DNA from: Tubulanus polymorphus
Taxonomy: Eukaryota; Nemertea; Palaeonemertea; Tubulaniformes; Tubulanidae
Assembly (NCBI RefSeq): GCF_964204645.1
Contig: NC_134032.1
Location: 14,502,275 to 14,566,274 of the forward strand
Direction: 5' to 3'
DNA: 64,000 nucleotides
The notes under the pieces were generated by a model, which made no database searches, was not told the origin of the DNA, and worked only from the letters and a program-made list of their open reading frames with translations. This document shows, one piece after another, positions 11,516 through 21,310 of this stretch. Within the stretch, counting starts at the first letter, position 1. Each line of letters opens with the position of its first letter. A program made the position numbers and the translations under genes.

Positions 11516-12566
11516 TTATGTGTGGACAACTTTGTTAATACAGGCAAAACCCACTTAATCTAGATCAGCTTAATCCGCATTTTGGTGATATCCGGGCAAG
11601 ATTTGCAGTCCATTTATTCATGTTAGGTAAATAACTTTTAATCCGGATTTCCTGTAAACCTGAAGAGCGGATGAATTTCGTTGGTCCCAAAATGATCTGA
11701 AGCAGGTTCTACCAAATGCTTTTGAGCCAAATAAAACTTTTAGTATTGAATATCTTCGTCATTCACTTTCTATGCATAATTTATCCATATTTTAGGTTGA
11801 GGCTCTAATTGCACCATTCTCTACTGCCAATCAGGACTACTCAGAATGGACATTCATTGAATGGGTTCGAACCCAAGACATTCATCCTCTATCCACTCCA
11901 GAATCTGAGGCAGCATTTTGAATTGAACCCACTACACCCCTGTACATCATATAGCATCAGGGTCAACCATTATCAATAGACCAGGTTCCAACTCGTTGAT
12001 CCTCAAATAGCACCAGGATCATCAACAATCCAATAAGCCGGGTCCTTAACCCGCCGATTTTAGTTCTCATAATTTCCGCCAATTGTTAATACAGGGGCAG
12101 CACGCAACGGTGACGATCTGATACTGCGAATACCTCTACCCGTGGCATGCGAGTAATAATTTAGTTCACACATTTACCGCTAATGCTTAATCTAGCAGCA
12201 GCACCTGACGGTCTAGCCCTAATAATTTTTCTTGCCACCGAATCTTAAATAATCGTAATTGTATTAATATTTATTCTTTATTACGTCCACCTTTCTACCT
12301 CTTCTTCAGACTCGCCCCTTCAAATGTAAATATACCCGAGGTGTGCTAGAGAATACTGAGAGGCCAGGCCATTTAACTAATCGGTATGCTCTCTAATGGT
12401 CCTCAACTTCCACACACCGACTTCAGAAATTCAACATAAACCAATCTTTTCAGCATCAGATGACAGATTGAACACCTGAACCAAAACCATAACGTAATTC
12501 GAAATAATTTTCTAAAGATTTTCCATCTTTATTCTATCAGGTTTTTTCATCTTTATAAATTATACT
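11516..12566. other. Convergent 3' flanks of GEMIN7 and RPLP0
   Basis: No gene seen. Reverse-oriented pieces of the GGTTCGAACCC/GATGTACAGG repeat family occur about 11,860-12,060 (for example GGGTTCGAACCCAAG and CCCTGTACATCATATAGCAT), matching the arrays at 2.2-3.5 kb. Confidence 0.5.
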
Positions 12567-15500
12567 TTAATCGAATAAACCGAAACCCATGTCATCGTCG
12601 CTTTCCTCTTCCGACTCTTCCTTTGCCTCTTCTTTCTTCTCTTCAGCAGCACCCGAGCCAGCAGCTGGTGTGGCGGCAGCTGCTACAGCCGCGAACTTAC
12701 TAGGATCTGCCAAATATTCCTTCATCTGAAAAACCAACAAACAATCCTTAGTTTCAACTCACATGAACAGTTCAGGGAAAGACAGATAGGGGGCGATACT
12801 AACCGTTTCGGCTTCTTTGAATGTGATATCAGTGACGGCGGCGAGCGACAACAGATTCTTGAAACCGTTGACGATCGAATGCGGAACGGACGCGATTGTT
12901 GGATAACCGATCTGCAGCGACAGACTGGCGACGTTCGTCACACCCTGAAAATATATCAATCACCAAATATATCAGTTCACATTCATATATAACTAAACAG
13001 CTTTAGTACAGACAGCAGAGCCTCCTGGGTACTACTCAAAGACAGACCAGTGACCTTAAATTCCGATCCAATTTTATTACTCTCGGTGCAAGTCATTCCT
13101 AAGCTTAAGAACCCATGACACCAAAAATTCAAATTCACTGACTTTCCCTCGATTTTCATGAAACAGTTGCTACACCCTCGAATAAATCCTGAACTTGAGT
13201 GGGAGGGTTTAAACAGTCACTATACCCTCGAATAAATCCTGAACTTGAGTGGGAGGGTTTAAACAGTCACTATACCCTCAAATAAATCCTGAACTTGAGT
13301 GGGAGGTTTGTATGATCAGATGTTTGTCCCCTCAGGAGTCTGAATTTCACGGTTTCAGAACAGACAGACGCTTTAACGACAATTTCATTTCCCTGCCTTA
13401 TTCTTGTATGAAGAGTACGGAATAACTCTAAATACACTATCATTGTAACAGGTTGGGGGTGAAGGACCGATAGGCTAGCCAGACGTACAACATTATCTCA
13501 TCACAAATATATCATTGTTCGCGACCGTAGCAACCGAATTCAACAATGAAATCAGTTTTTATGCCTAGGCAACGTAGTTGATATTCCTGTATTTTCTCTC
13601 GTATCAAGAATAAAATAAATTCTAGATTCGCTATCATAACAGGATTAGAAAGATTAAGCACGGAATAGGACGAAAGGTAAATCTGTTCGTTAAAACCTTA
13701 AACAGGAGTCCGAGACTCATAGACAGAATCACTGACTATAAAACATTAACACTGTTCGTATTCCTGTCGGTTCCTTGTATTCAGAGCACTGAACAGCCTG
13801 ACTACAAATCTTATTAAACAGGAAAGGAAGAGGGGAGTTATAAATATCTTACCTGGAGGAATTTCTTCCGGATATCTTCGTCAGTAATATCCAGAACTTC
13901 AGGACTGAAAACCGTGCCGGAATCATAGACTGAAACAACAAATACGTAACATTAGAGACATTCGAATAAAATAGAACATCACTTTTTACATTTCAACTCC
14001 TAAAGCGTCTTGTGTCAGTAACGAGGAATTCAAAATGGAGAATTCATCAAGTTGAATTATGACAGGGTTAGTCATCATCCACAAACACTTTTAAAGGGAA
14101 CGAAGGCGTTAAACAATAGAGCATCATACACGGGATAAAAATAGGCTCACTCCAATCTCGAGGTCTTACACCTCATTAACATACAACTGTTAAGCAGTTC
14201 AGATGAGGATACAGTTGAATTTGCAGCTCAAATTGTCATAGTTGCCAAAGTCAGGATGATTATATCAATTACTAAGTTATGAATGAAGGACATTTTCAAG
14301 ATTTGCAAAAATTTCGCTTTATTTCAATCGAAGTCGCGAATGCTTGTGTCAGTAACGAGGAATTCAAAATAGAGAATTCATCAAGTTGAATTATGACAGG
14401 GTTAGTCATCATCCACAAACATAATGAGGCGAGGGGCGAACTGATGAAGGGGTGGCCATGCGATATACATACCCTGGTAGATTGTTAAACCGTACGAGAA
14501 CGGAGAGATGTTCAACATGTTCAATAAAGTGGCTTCACTGGCACCGACTTTATCACCTTCACTGATCAGTCTCACGTCATTCTGAAAGAAAATAAATTAT
14601 TCGTCAAAATCCATTTCAGATTTCCTTGAAGGGGAGGGGGCTACTACTCGAGTCTTATGCGGCTGCCATTTGATAGATAGGGGCTCGTATCAGAGTTGTA
14701 GGCAATGAATTTCGCGTTCGAAGACATATTTTTCACGAACTATTCATCGGAAGTTAACGGGACTAGGTTCGTTAGAAGCAGGAAGCTATTAGCTTTCATA
14801 TCATGCCTGGATTATCAAAATCGGATGAGAAATAACGAAATGGTAAGCGACTGAAGTTGAGTAGTTTGTGAGCGTCGTTAGCCCCCTTGTTATTTAATAT
14901 ATACTATATACATTGGATTAACAGATTATCGTTTTTACATTACCTACAACTCTGATACGAGCCCCTGTGATTTGATATTGTGGTTTGCATCTGGGACAAG
15001 TGGGACATGTCTATATACGGCTTACATGTCGACACAAGCCACCAACAGGGGTTATTCTTTTCATCACTAAGTATACCATGCAACTACCAGTATCACTTCG
15101 AGCCAACATGTTTAATCCCATCATTACTTTCATCAGAAGAGACCAATTTGACGGAACGTTGCCAAAAATCATTTATTGTCTTCAGTCGTTCAAGCGTGGT
15201 TCATCTTGCGAACCGCAGGCGTTGGTGGGTTCTACCATATTCTGGTGCCAACGCCGAGCGCGGTTCGTCGGACTGCTTGAATTTATCATCATCAGACATC
15301 AAATTTTCGAAGAATTAAAAACTTACCAAGATTTCGACCGTACCCCTAGCGATCTTCGTAGGGATCGAGAGAGCTTGGAAGAAAGAGGTTTTCTCCGGGC
15401 CGAGACCGGTGTTCTGTTTCGGGATGGTTACGTCAAGAGGGGCGATAGCTCCAGCCTTCGCCGGGGCTTGCACCTTATTCTCGAGAAGTTTCTGACGAAC

Positions 15501-18500
15501 GTCGTTCAAATCGTGTTTCGTGAAAACGAAGCCGACGTTTCCTTTCAAATGAGGCAACAATCTGAAACATGAAACGCCGAAAAATCAAAAACTAGGAAAA
15601 CGCAAATTAAAAATTCAGCGAAATAAAATTCTATCTTGGTTTTTGAAGTCGTAGCTCAGAAATATGTTTATAGCGTTGGATATTTTGAGAACAAGTTTTC
15701 TTCATCGTAATCAAAGCGAGCTGGGCTCAAATCATCATTGCTACGTGTTGATAACAGTTAAACCTTTCATGAATTTCATGGTAATTTTTCTAAGCCTGAT
15801 TTACAGGACCATTTCAAACCCCTAAACCTAATACATCCGTCTCTTAACAGTCACTATATCAGATCCTAACACAAAAAACTTATTTAAAAAAAAAAAAAAA
15901 ATTCACTTAGTCTTATCGTAAGATATATACATAACCCCAAAATATTAACAAATTGAAATTTTCTCAATGATTTTGCAAATTAAGTTGTCGTTTTGGTCGT
16001 AGCTCAGAAATATGTTTATAGCGTTGGATATTTTGAGAACAAGTTTTCTTCATCGTAATCAAAGCGAGCTGGGCTCAAATCATCATTGCTACGTGTTGAT
16101 AACAGTTAAACCTTTCATGAATTTCATGGTAATTTTTCTAAGCCTGATTTACAGGACCATTTCAAACCCCTAAACCTAATACATCCGTCTCTTAACAGTC
16201 ACTATATCAGATCCTAACACAAAAAACTTATTTAAAAAAAAAAAAAAAATTCACTTAGTCTTATCGTAAGATATATACATAACCCCAAAATATTAACAAA
16301 TTGAAATTTTCTCAATGATTTTGCAAATTAAGTTGTCGTTTTGGTCGTAGCTCAGAAATATGTTTATAGCGTTGGATATTTTGAGAACAAGTTTTCTTCA
16401 TCGTAATCAAAGCGAGCTGGGCTCAAATCATCATTGCTACGACCAGTTAAACTACCAAGATCACAAAATTATTGTTTAAACGGTGACAGTTCCTTGACTG
16501 CGCCTCGAGGGTTCATACAGATCAAAGGGAACCAAAAGGTCCCTGATTAAATTACAAAATACATGATCCAGTGAGTGGCTATTTCCATCAAGAACAACTA
16601 TGCACCAAAAAATTCTAATTTGCTGATTAGCATGATTAGATACAGTAGACTCCATCCATTCAAGTCAGATCTTTTCAAATTAAATTTTTGTCAAAATATG
16701 CTTGTGACAGTGAGATATCGAATATCACGACACAAGTCGGACATATTTTTCGGTCCCAAAAGGACAGCAGACTGTCTTACAGGTTCCCTAACGCAAATTA
16801 CTACTTACTTCTCTAACGAGGGATTGTTCTCGAGGTGACCGCGAATCGCTTTTCGCATCATCGTATTCTTACCGAACAGAATCTCCGATTCGCCGCGAAG
16901 AGACGAACGAATCTGTTGCATCTGCTTCGATCCGACATTGTCGGCGCCGACGATGAAACAGGTCGGGTATTCATCTAACAATCGCTACAAAAAACAAAAC
17001 ATAATCATCTTTAATATTCAATATCCAGCAATATTCATGAACACTTTGCCCAATTCGACTAACACCTTAACTGATCTTAATTTGACCCACTAATCCGCTA
17101 AGAATACAATCAATTAAAACACAGATGACAAGACCGATTCTAATAGATTATATGTGATTCAACCCAAACATCCCCGACTGTTCGTTCCTTTACTTATTTT
17201 CCTCCAAAATTCCCCTGACTATTCCATGAATCTCGGGTTTAGCTAGCTCTCGTGTCAATATTAGCCTTGTTATCGTTACGTAGCTCAGAAATATATTTTT
17301 AGCGTTGGATATTTTGAGAACAAGTTTTCTTCATCGTAATCAAAGCGAGCTGGGCTCAAATCATCATTGCTACGTGTTGATAACAGTTGAACCTTTCATG
17401 AATTTCATGGTAATTTTTCTAAGCCTGATTTACAGGACCATTTCAAACCCCTAAACCTAATACATCCGTCTCTTAACAGTCACTATATCAGATCCAAACA
17501 CAAAACTTATCTAAAAAAAAAAAAATTCACTTAAGTCTTATCGTAAGATACACACATGACCCCCAAATATTAACAAATTAAAATTTTCTCAACGATTTTG
17601 AAAAGTTGTCGTTTTGTTCGTAGCTCAGAAATATATTTATAGCGTTGGATATTTTGAGAACAAGTTTTCTTCACCGTAATCAAAGCGAGCTGGGCCCAAA
17701 TCATCATTGCTACGTTATGAACTTTTTAAAAACGACAAAAAAAAAGATTCGATATTCCGAAGATGAATATTGAAGAATGTTGCCCCATGTTCCAGGGTGA
17801 ACCGTACAATTAAACAGATACCCAACGATGCTATGGTTGGCGGAATTTTATTTAGCACAAAATAAACGACCTCATAAGGCAAGGAAATATACCTAACAAG
17901 GAGATACCATGTGCTGTCCTACATTTCAAGGTACCCAATGACATTAAATTCCACCCTTTAAGAATTAAATTAAGTTTGAAAAGTCCCTTGAAGTAATAAT
18001 TCTCGCAACATCTCCATCGCAATATAAGTCATCTTCAGGAATACAAAATGTTTGAACTAAATCATGAGATTTGTAATCTAGTCCAGAACAGAGAGCGACT
18101 AATAAATTTAAAACCCACTAAATACATCATTCAACAGCTTGGGGTTGTTGACTATAAACATGATGTGCTGTAACTATATTGGACATTCCTGTGGCTACCT
18201 TACGTATGAATAAAGTTTAGTTATAATTATAGTATAGTAAAGAACAACAGCGTTTGTCGTTTATCTCTTGAGTTTTAGCCCCACAAATTATTTCCATCAT
18301 TGGACACTATGGCCTCCACATCAACAGGGGTTTCTTGAAAAAAAAATCTGCACCAAATCTTCATCAGATTTCAGTAAATCTAGCTTTCAATCTGTTTTAA
18401 GTGATCTTTTAAAAAATAAAGGTATATAATATGTCTAAACCATTATTGAGAGGCAGACATCAGAAACTTGAGTATAGAAATATTTGAACTTCATAGATGC

Positions 18501-19434
18501 TCTCAGGCACTTTACGTTTTCATCACATGTCCGACCACGATAACCTTATTACTAATGTCTATTTATTAATTGATGAGACCTGTTTTTCTTGGATATTTTG
18601 CTTACTTTTTGGGGTACATACCTCATTAATGTTTTAACAGAATGCCAAAAATCGCGGACAACAACTGAATATCCGATATATTTCCAGTTCTGTACCAATT
18701 AGAAGGATTGGCAAAAAGACTCCTTAAGTTTAATTGAATGAGAGAGAAAATCCTCCATTTTGTCAAATTTCTTGAATTTTTACATTGTCACCATGCCTAC
18801 GAAATGAAGTTATATTTCTTGTGGGGTCTCAACAACTAAATCAGGGTGGCGTAGGCATGGTAACAATGTTCAAATCCAAGAAATTTGACAAAATGGAGGA
18901 TAACTAGGCCTATCTAATTCGTAAATATCAATTTGTAGGCTCGTCACGGGGCCTCGAATTCACCGAATTCAAGATATTCAAGGCACAGTAAAAACGAACC
19001 AGAAAATATACTATAGCTGTTTTAATCTTGAGCAACGGCGCTAAAGATACCGAGGCCCAATATGTCTGCAAACAGCTTTCTAACCACTTAATTCTGTAAG
19101 GTTAAGACCGTACAGTTTTACTTTCAAGATAATAGAACTGGTCTATAAAACTAGCAAGCACTCTAGGTTACACACGAGAGCTAGCCTGGCCATAATAGGC
19201 TAATAGTAAAAGCTTTAATAATAAATCTACATGAGTGGCTTAGACAGATACGGCTTTTTAAATCTTTAAGTGAATTTAAATCCCAGGTCAAGTTCGCATC
19301 ATCCTATAAAACAACTCAAGACTCCCTGCCCACATCATCATAAGTGATTAAATACTCAAAAAGTTAGGACACATACTTACGATGAGCTTCACGAAGTAGT
19401 TAGCTTTCCAGGTGGATCGGTCTTCCTTGACCAT
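12567..19434 (-). CDS. RPLP0: 60S acidic ribosomal protein P0 (uL10)
   Basis: Base of the ribosomal stalk; binds 28S rRNA and two P1/P2 dimers and recruits translation GTPases. Seven coding exons: 19381-19434, 16809-16984, 15327-15561, 14473-14581, 13853-13929, 12804-12944, 12567-12725. All have GT-AG borders and phases agree (0, 2, 0, 1, 0, 0), giving 316 aa (human 317). Landmarks: [18 protein letters not shown] start, [36 protein letters not shown], the GNVGFVFTK block, [15 protein letters not shown], and the acidic tail ending [10 protein letters not shown] shared by all P-proteins. A 5' UTR piece to an acceptor at 19,488 (TTTTTTCCAG) and a first non-coding exon ending at 20,342 before GTACGT are plausible. 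Its introns carry nine C/D snoRNA copies or candidates, a 50-bp triplication, a hAT-like MITE and half of a foldback element. Confidence 0.97.
13163..13312. repeat. 50-bp triplication in RPLP0 intron 5
   Basis: Three near-identical copies of a 50-bp unit (starts 13163, 13213, 13263) containing CCCTCGAATAAATCCTGAAC and TTGAGTGGGAGGGTTTAA. No snoRNA boxes were found in the unit. Confidence 0.85.
14010..14084 (-). ncRNA. Box C/D snoRNA, snR57-like, copy 1
   Basis: 75-nt C/D guide RNA in RPLP0 intron 4, sense to the host. Read 5' to 3' on the minus strand: terminal stem TTGTG, then G, box C ATGATGA, an inner C'-like TTGATGAA, then box D CTGA and CACAA closing the stem. The guide before box D, TTGAATTCCTCGTTA, is complementary to the universally conserved 18S segment AACGAGGAATTC. 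The D+5 rule puts the 2'-O-methyl on the G of AACG, which corresponds to yeast Gm1572, the snR57 target next to the P site (numbering from memory). Its 3' end lies 80 nt from the 3' splice site, typical for intron-processed snoRNAs. Confidence 0.85.
14344..14418 (-). ncRNA. Box C/D snoRNA, snR57-like, copy 2
   Basis: Second copy, nearly identical to 14,010-14,084 with the same stem, boxes and 18S guide, in the same intron. One of the few differences is CTATTTTG for CCATTTTG upstream of the guide. Having two snoRNAs in one intron is unusual for animals, where one per intron is the rule; only copy 1 has the usual spacing to the acceptor. Confidence 0.82.
14676..14969. mobile_element. hAT-like MITE in RPLP0 intron 3
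   Basis: 294-bp element with inverted ends of about 26-28 bp: left AGGGGCTCGTATCAGAGTTG from about 14,679 and the same sequence inverted ending about 14,966. It is flanked by perfect 8-bp direct repeats ATTTGATA at 14,668-14,675 and 14,970-14,977. Eight-bp duplications and CAGGGG-like ends are hAT hallmarks. No coding capacity. Confidence 0.8.
15177..15298 (-). ncRNA. Candidate long box C/D snoRNA with internal hairpin
   Basis: In RPLP0 intron 3, sense to the host: stem TGTCT, G, box C ATGATGA, and 3' box D CTGA with AGACA closing a 5-bp stem. Unlike the other copies it is 122 nt because a strong hairpin fills the interior (TTCAAGC/GCTTGAA, GAACCGC/GCGGTTC, GGCGTTGG/CCAACGCC). No rRNA complement recognised. 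It could instead be a structured repeat that happens to carry boxes. Confidence 0.45.
15650..15745 (-). ncRNA. SNORD29: Box C/D snoRNA, SNORD29/snR71-like, copy A
   Basis: 96-nt C/D snoRNA in RPLP0 intron 2. Minus-strand order: stem CGTAGC, A, box C ATGATGA, guide GAGCCCAGCTCGCT, D' TTGA, C' CGATGAA, box D CTGA, stem GCTACG. The D' guide pairs with the conserved 28S segment GUGAGCUGGGUUU with G-U pairs, and the fifth base from D' falls on the A of GUGAGC. By counting from the remembered yeast positions U2921/G2922 this is A2946, the target of snR71 and of vertebrate SNORD29 (human A4523). A second block, ATCCAACGCT, is complementary to the nearby 28S AGCGUUGGAU beside the A loop but is 13 nt from box D, so it may be accessory pairing. 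The 3' end is 88 nt from the 3' splice site. Confidence 0.88.
15998..16093 (-). ncRNA. SNORD29: Box C/D snoRNA, SNORD29-like, copy B
   Basis: Identical to copy A over the snoRNA and part of a 348-bp tandem unit that also duplicates the intronic spacer. Same intron 2. Confidence 0.86.
16346..16441 (-). ncRNA. SNORD29: Box C/D snoRNA, SNORD29-like, copy C
   Basis: Third copy in RPLP0 intron 2, again 348 bp from the previous one, with all boxes and the terminal stem intact. The downstream spacer stops matching right after the snoRNA, so the duplication edge lies at about 16,441. Confidence 0.86.
17279..17374 (-). ncRNA. SNORD29: Box C/D snoRNA, SNORD29-like, copy D
   Basis: Fourth copy, in RPLP0 intron 1 on the other side of coding exon 2, with small changes in the guide-free region (for example ATATATTTTTAGCG for ATATGTTTATAGCG). 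Spacer homology extends about 240 bp beyond it, so the duplicated unit included flanking intron. Confidence 0.84.
17619..17714 (-). ncRNA. SNORD29: Box C/D snoRNA, SNORD29-like, copy E
   Basis: Fifth copy, 340 bp from copy D in intron 1. One change lies in the guide region (GAGCCCAGC to GGGCCCAGC) and one near C' (CGATGAA to CGGTGAA), the latter weakening C'. It may be less active. Confidence 0.78.
18455..18532 (-). ncRNA. Candidate orphan box C/D snoRNA
   Basis: In RPLP0 intron 1, sense to the host, 78 nt: stem GGACA, U, box C GTGATGA, D' CTGA after AAACGTAAAGTGC, C'-like TATGAAG, guide ATACTCAAGTTT, box D CTGA, stem TGTCT. The one-base offset between stem and box C is the same as in the two identified snoRNAs of this gene. 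No rRNA match was recognised for either guide. Confidence 0.6.
18555..18901 (+). mobile_element. Truncated copy of the foldback element
   Basis: Left arm, loop and start of the right arm of the element at 25,793-26,334, beginning at the same ATGTCTATTTATTAATTG end after a TA. It stops at about 18,901 inside the right arm, so this copy in RPLP0 intron 1 has lost its second terminus. Confidence 0.88.
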
Positions 19435-19488
19435 CTTTGCGGTTCAGGGAGATCTTACGGTTTAAAGACACGACCAAAACAATTTATG

Positions 19489-21310
19489 CTGGAAAAAATA
19501 TATAACACGAAATTCAAGCATTTGTCCAAAATTTTTGTATTTCTTTCCAATCTCAGGCCACACCACCTGATATCTCTAATTTTCTTCATTTTCACCAAAA
19601 AAAAATTTTTATTTGATGCCGACAAAAATGTTAAGTTAAATGAAATCGATATTCCAAATCTTGAAAGCATTTATCAAAAATGTTCACTATTTTTGGCTAT
19701 TTGAGCACTATCTAATTATATCTGGAAACCACTCTGAAATACTGAAGAGGTACAGTGTCCCCAGCCCTCCAATAATGAGGATTAATTCTCTCAGACAAAT
19801 GCCTCGAATAAGCAGCACAAATAGAAGTCGATATTGAATAAACCGAAGCAACCGCGAGGCATAAAACACACCCGGTGCGGACCCCGAATTTAAACAAATC
19901 AAAATCAAATCAGACTCGTCATCTTTGTGTCATCACCGAGAATTAAAAAATGGATCAACAAATTCTATAATTAGAAATTCAAGCAGCTCCATAAAATACA
20001 ACTTCCGACCTAACCCGACCCGGGGCTATTATAAAGAGATAATATTTCTTATTTTGTTTATTGACTTAAATTGTTTAGCTAAAAATCTAGCGTAAAATCA
20101 CCGAAGCGGCGTGGTCGCGCAGCCGCCATTTGCGGAGCGACGCTAACCAACCAACTAAAAAGCAAATTTCTCGAGTTAAATACCCGGTCAAAAACTGATG
20201 TTGCGCCATACTAATATTCTAATTTTCTTGCTTATTTCGTTCACTAGATTAAGATCGATGTTTAATTGATAGTTTCGAATGATTAAACCGTAATAAAGTT
20301 CGTTTTCAAGTTGAAATGCGGGAGCTCAGACCGGCACGTACCTTGCCTTCCGAAAATGGCGTGCAAAGAGAATGAGACCCACGTTTAACGATGGTTCATC
20401 TACTCACCGTTTGATGGCGCCACTGATGAGATTCTATCCTCGCGTGCCGCAGATACTTTTGAGCGAATAAAGGATGGCTCCGACACTATGAGGCACCTCG
20501 GTGTGCAGATAGTGGAAATTCGATGAAGGTCGTCGGGTGAAGGGCTATCAGAATTTCTGTAATTTCCCTTCAAAAAACTACATTTTGCAACAGGTAAAAA
20601 CCATTTTAAAACTGCCGTCATCGTCCGATGAAATGAGGGGTTCATGATGCCATCAGTCAGTCACTGTTGGTCAGGGGTACCTCCTTGAGTTGACCTTACT
20701 CCTCGATTCCTTGAAAACTCCCAAACAGTAATTGTATTATTGCACACACATTACCACGATTCACACGGGGCTCGTCCATCAAGAGTTGTAGATTAATGTG
20801 CTTTTGTTAAAAAGAAAAAGGTGCTTGAATTGAGGAAGATGCCTGAAACTCCTTAAAAACTCCTTTGCTTAAATTTTGAGACATTAGCAAGTAGAACTAT
20901 TCGTAACATAACCCTTTCAGTGCTGACTCCCAAAAGTGTTTAAGATTATTTGAAAATTTGTTAAAAATTCCATCCCAGTGTGTTGTATTCTGGGGGCATA
21001 CCGCTTTAGTGCGTCTACACCGCAGTGCAGCGTATCGTTAGTTACTAATTTTTCAACGATGGTTGCCAGGTAACTGCCATCTTTTGCCAATGCGATGCGG
21101 TGTACTAGCAAAGTCCATCACCGATTTATACACTGCAATACAGTGAAGACGCACTGAAAGGGTTAACTGCCAAATGTTGGTTATCGACCTTTAGACTAGT
21201 TAGTTAGATTGGTTCTTGAAGTTTCGGGTTTAAGGAAAAAAGGAAACAGATTCTGTAAAATTCGTATATATAATTTCAGTTATATAATATTGTGAGAGCG
21301 TTGATTCAAG
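19489..21310. other. Divergent RPLP0-LDAH promoter interval
   Basis: Holds the presumed RPLP0 non-coding first exon (about 20,342-20,370) and its intron, a GC-rich patch near 20,100-20,160 and a complete reverse-oriented TTAA MITE at 20,909-21,166. LDAH starts at 21,311. No further gene seen. Confidence 0.5.
20909..21166 (-). mobile_element. piggyBac-like TTAA MITE
   Basis: About 258 bp with inverted ends ACCCTTTCAGTGC / GCACTGAAAGGGTT; the right end abuts TTAA, the left reads ATAA. Inner GCGGTGTA/TACACCGC pairs and GGTTGCCAGG..ACTGCCATCTTT place it in the same family as copies at 34.2, 35.3, 48.3 and 53.0-53.6 kb, in the opposite orientation. Confidence 0.8.

Noticed and set aside
14985-15572. 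195-codon frame on + strand
   Set aside because: Opposite RPLP0 exon 3 and intron 3; shadow frame.
15988-16008. 10-nt complement to the 28S A-loop stem as the main D-box guide of the SNORD29-like RNA
   Set aside because: The match AUCCAACGCU ends 13 nt from box D, too far for D+5 guiding; kept only as possible accessory pairing.
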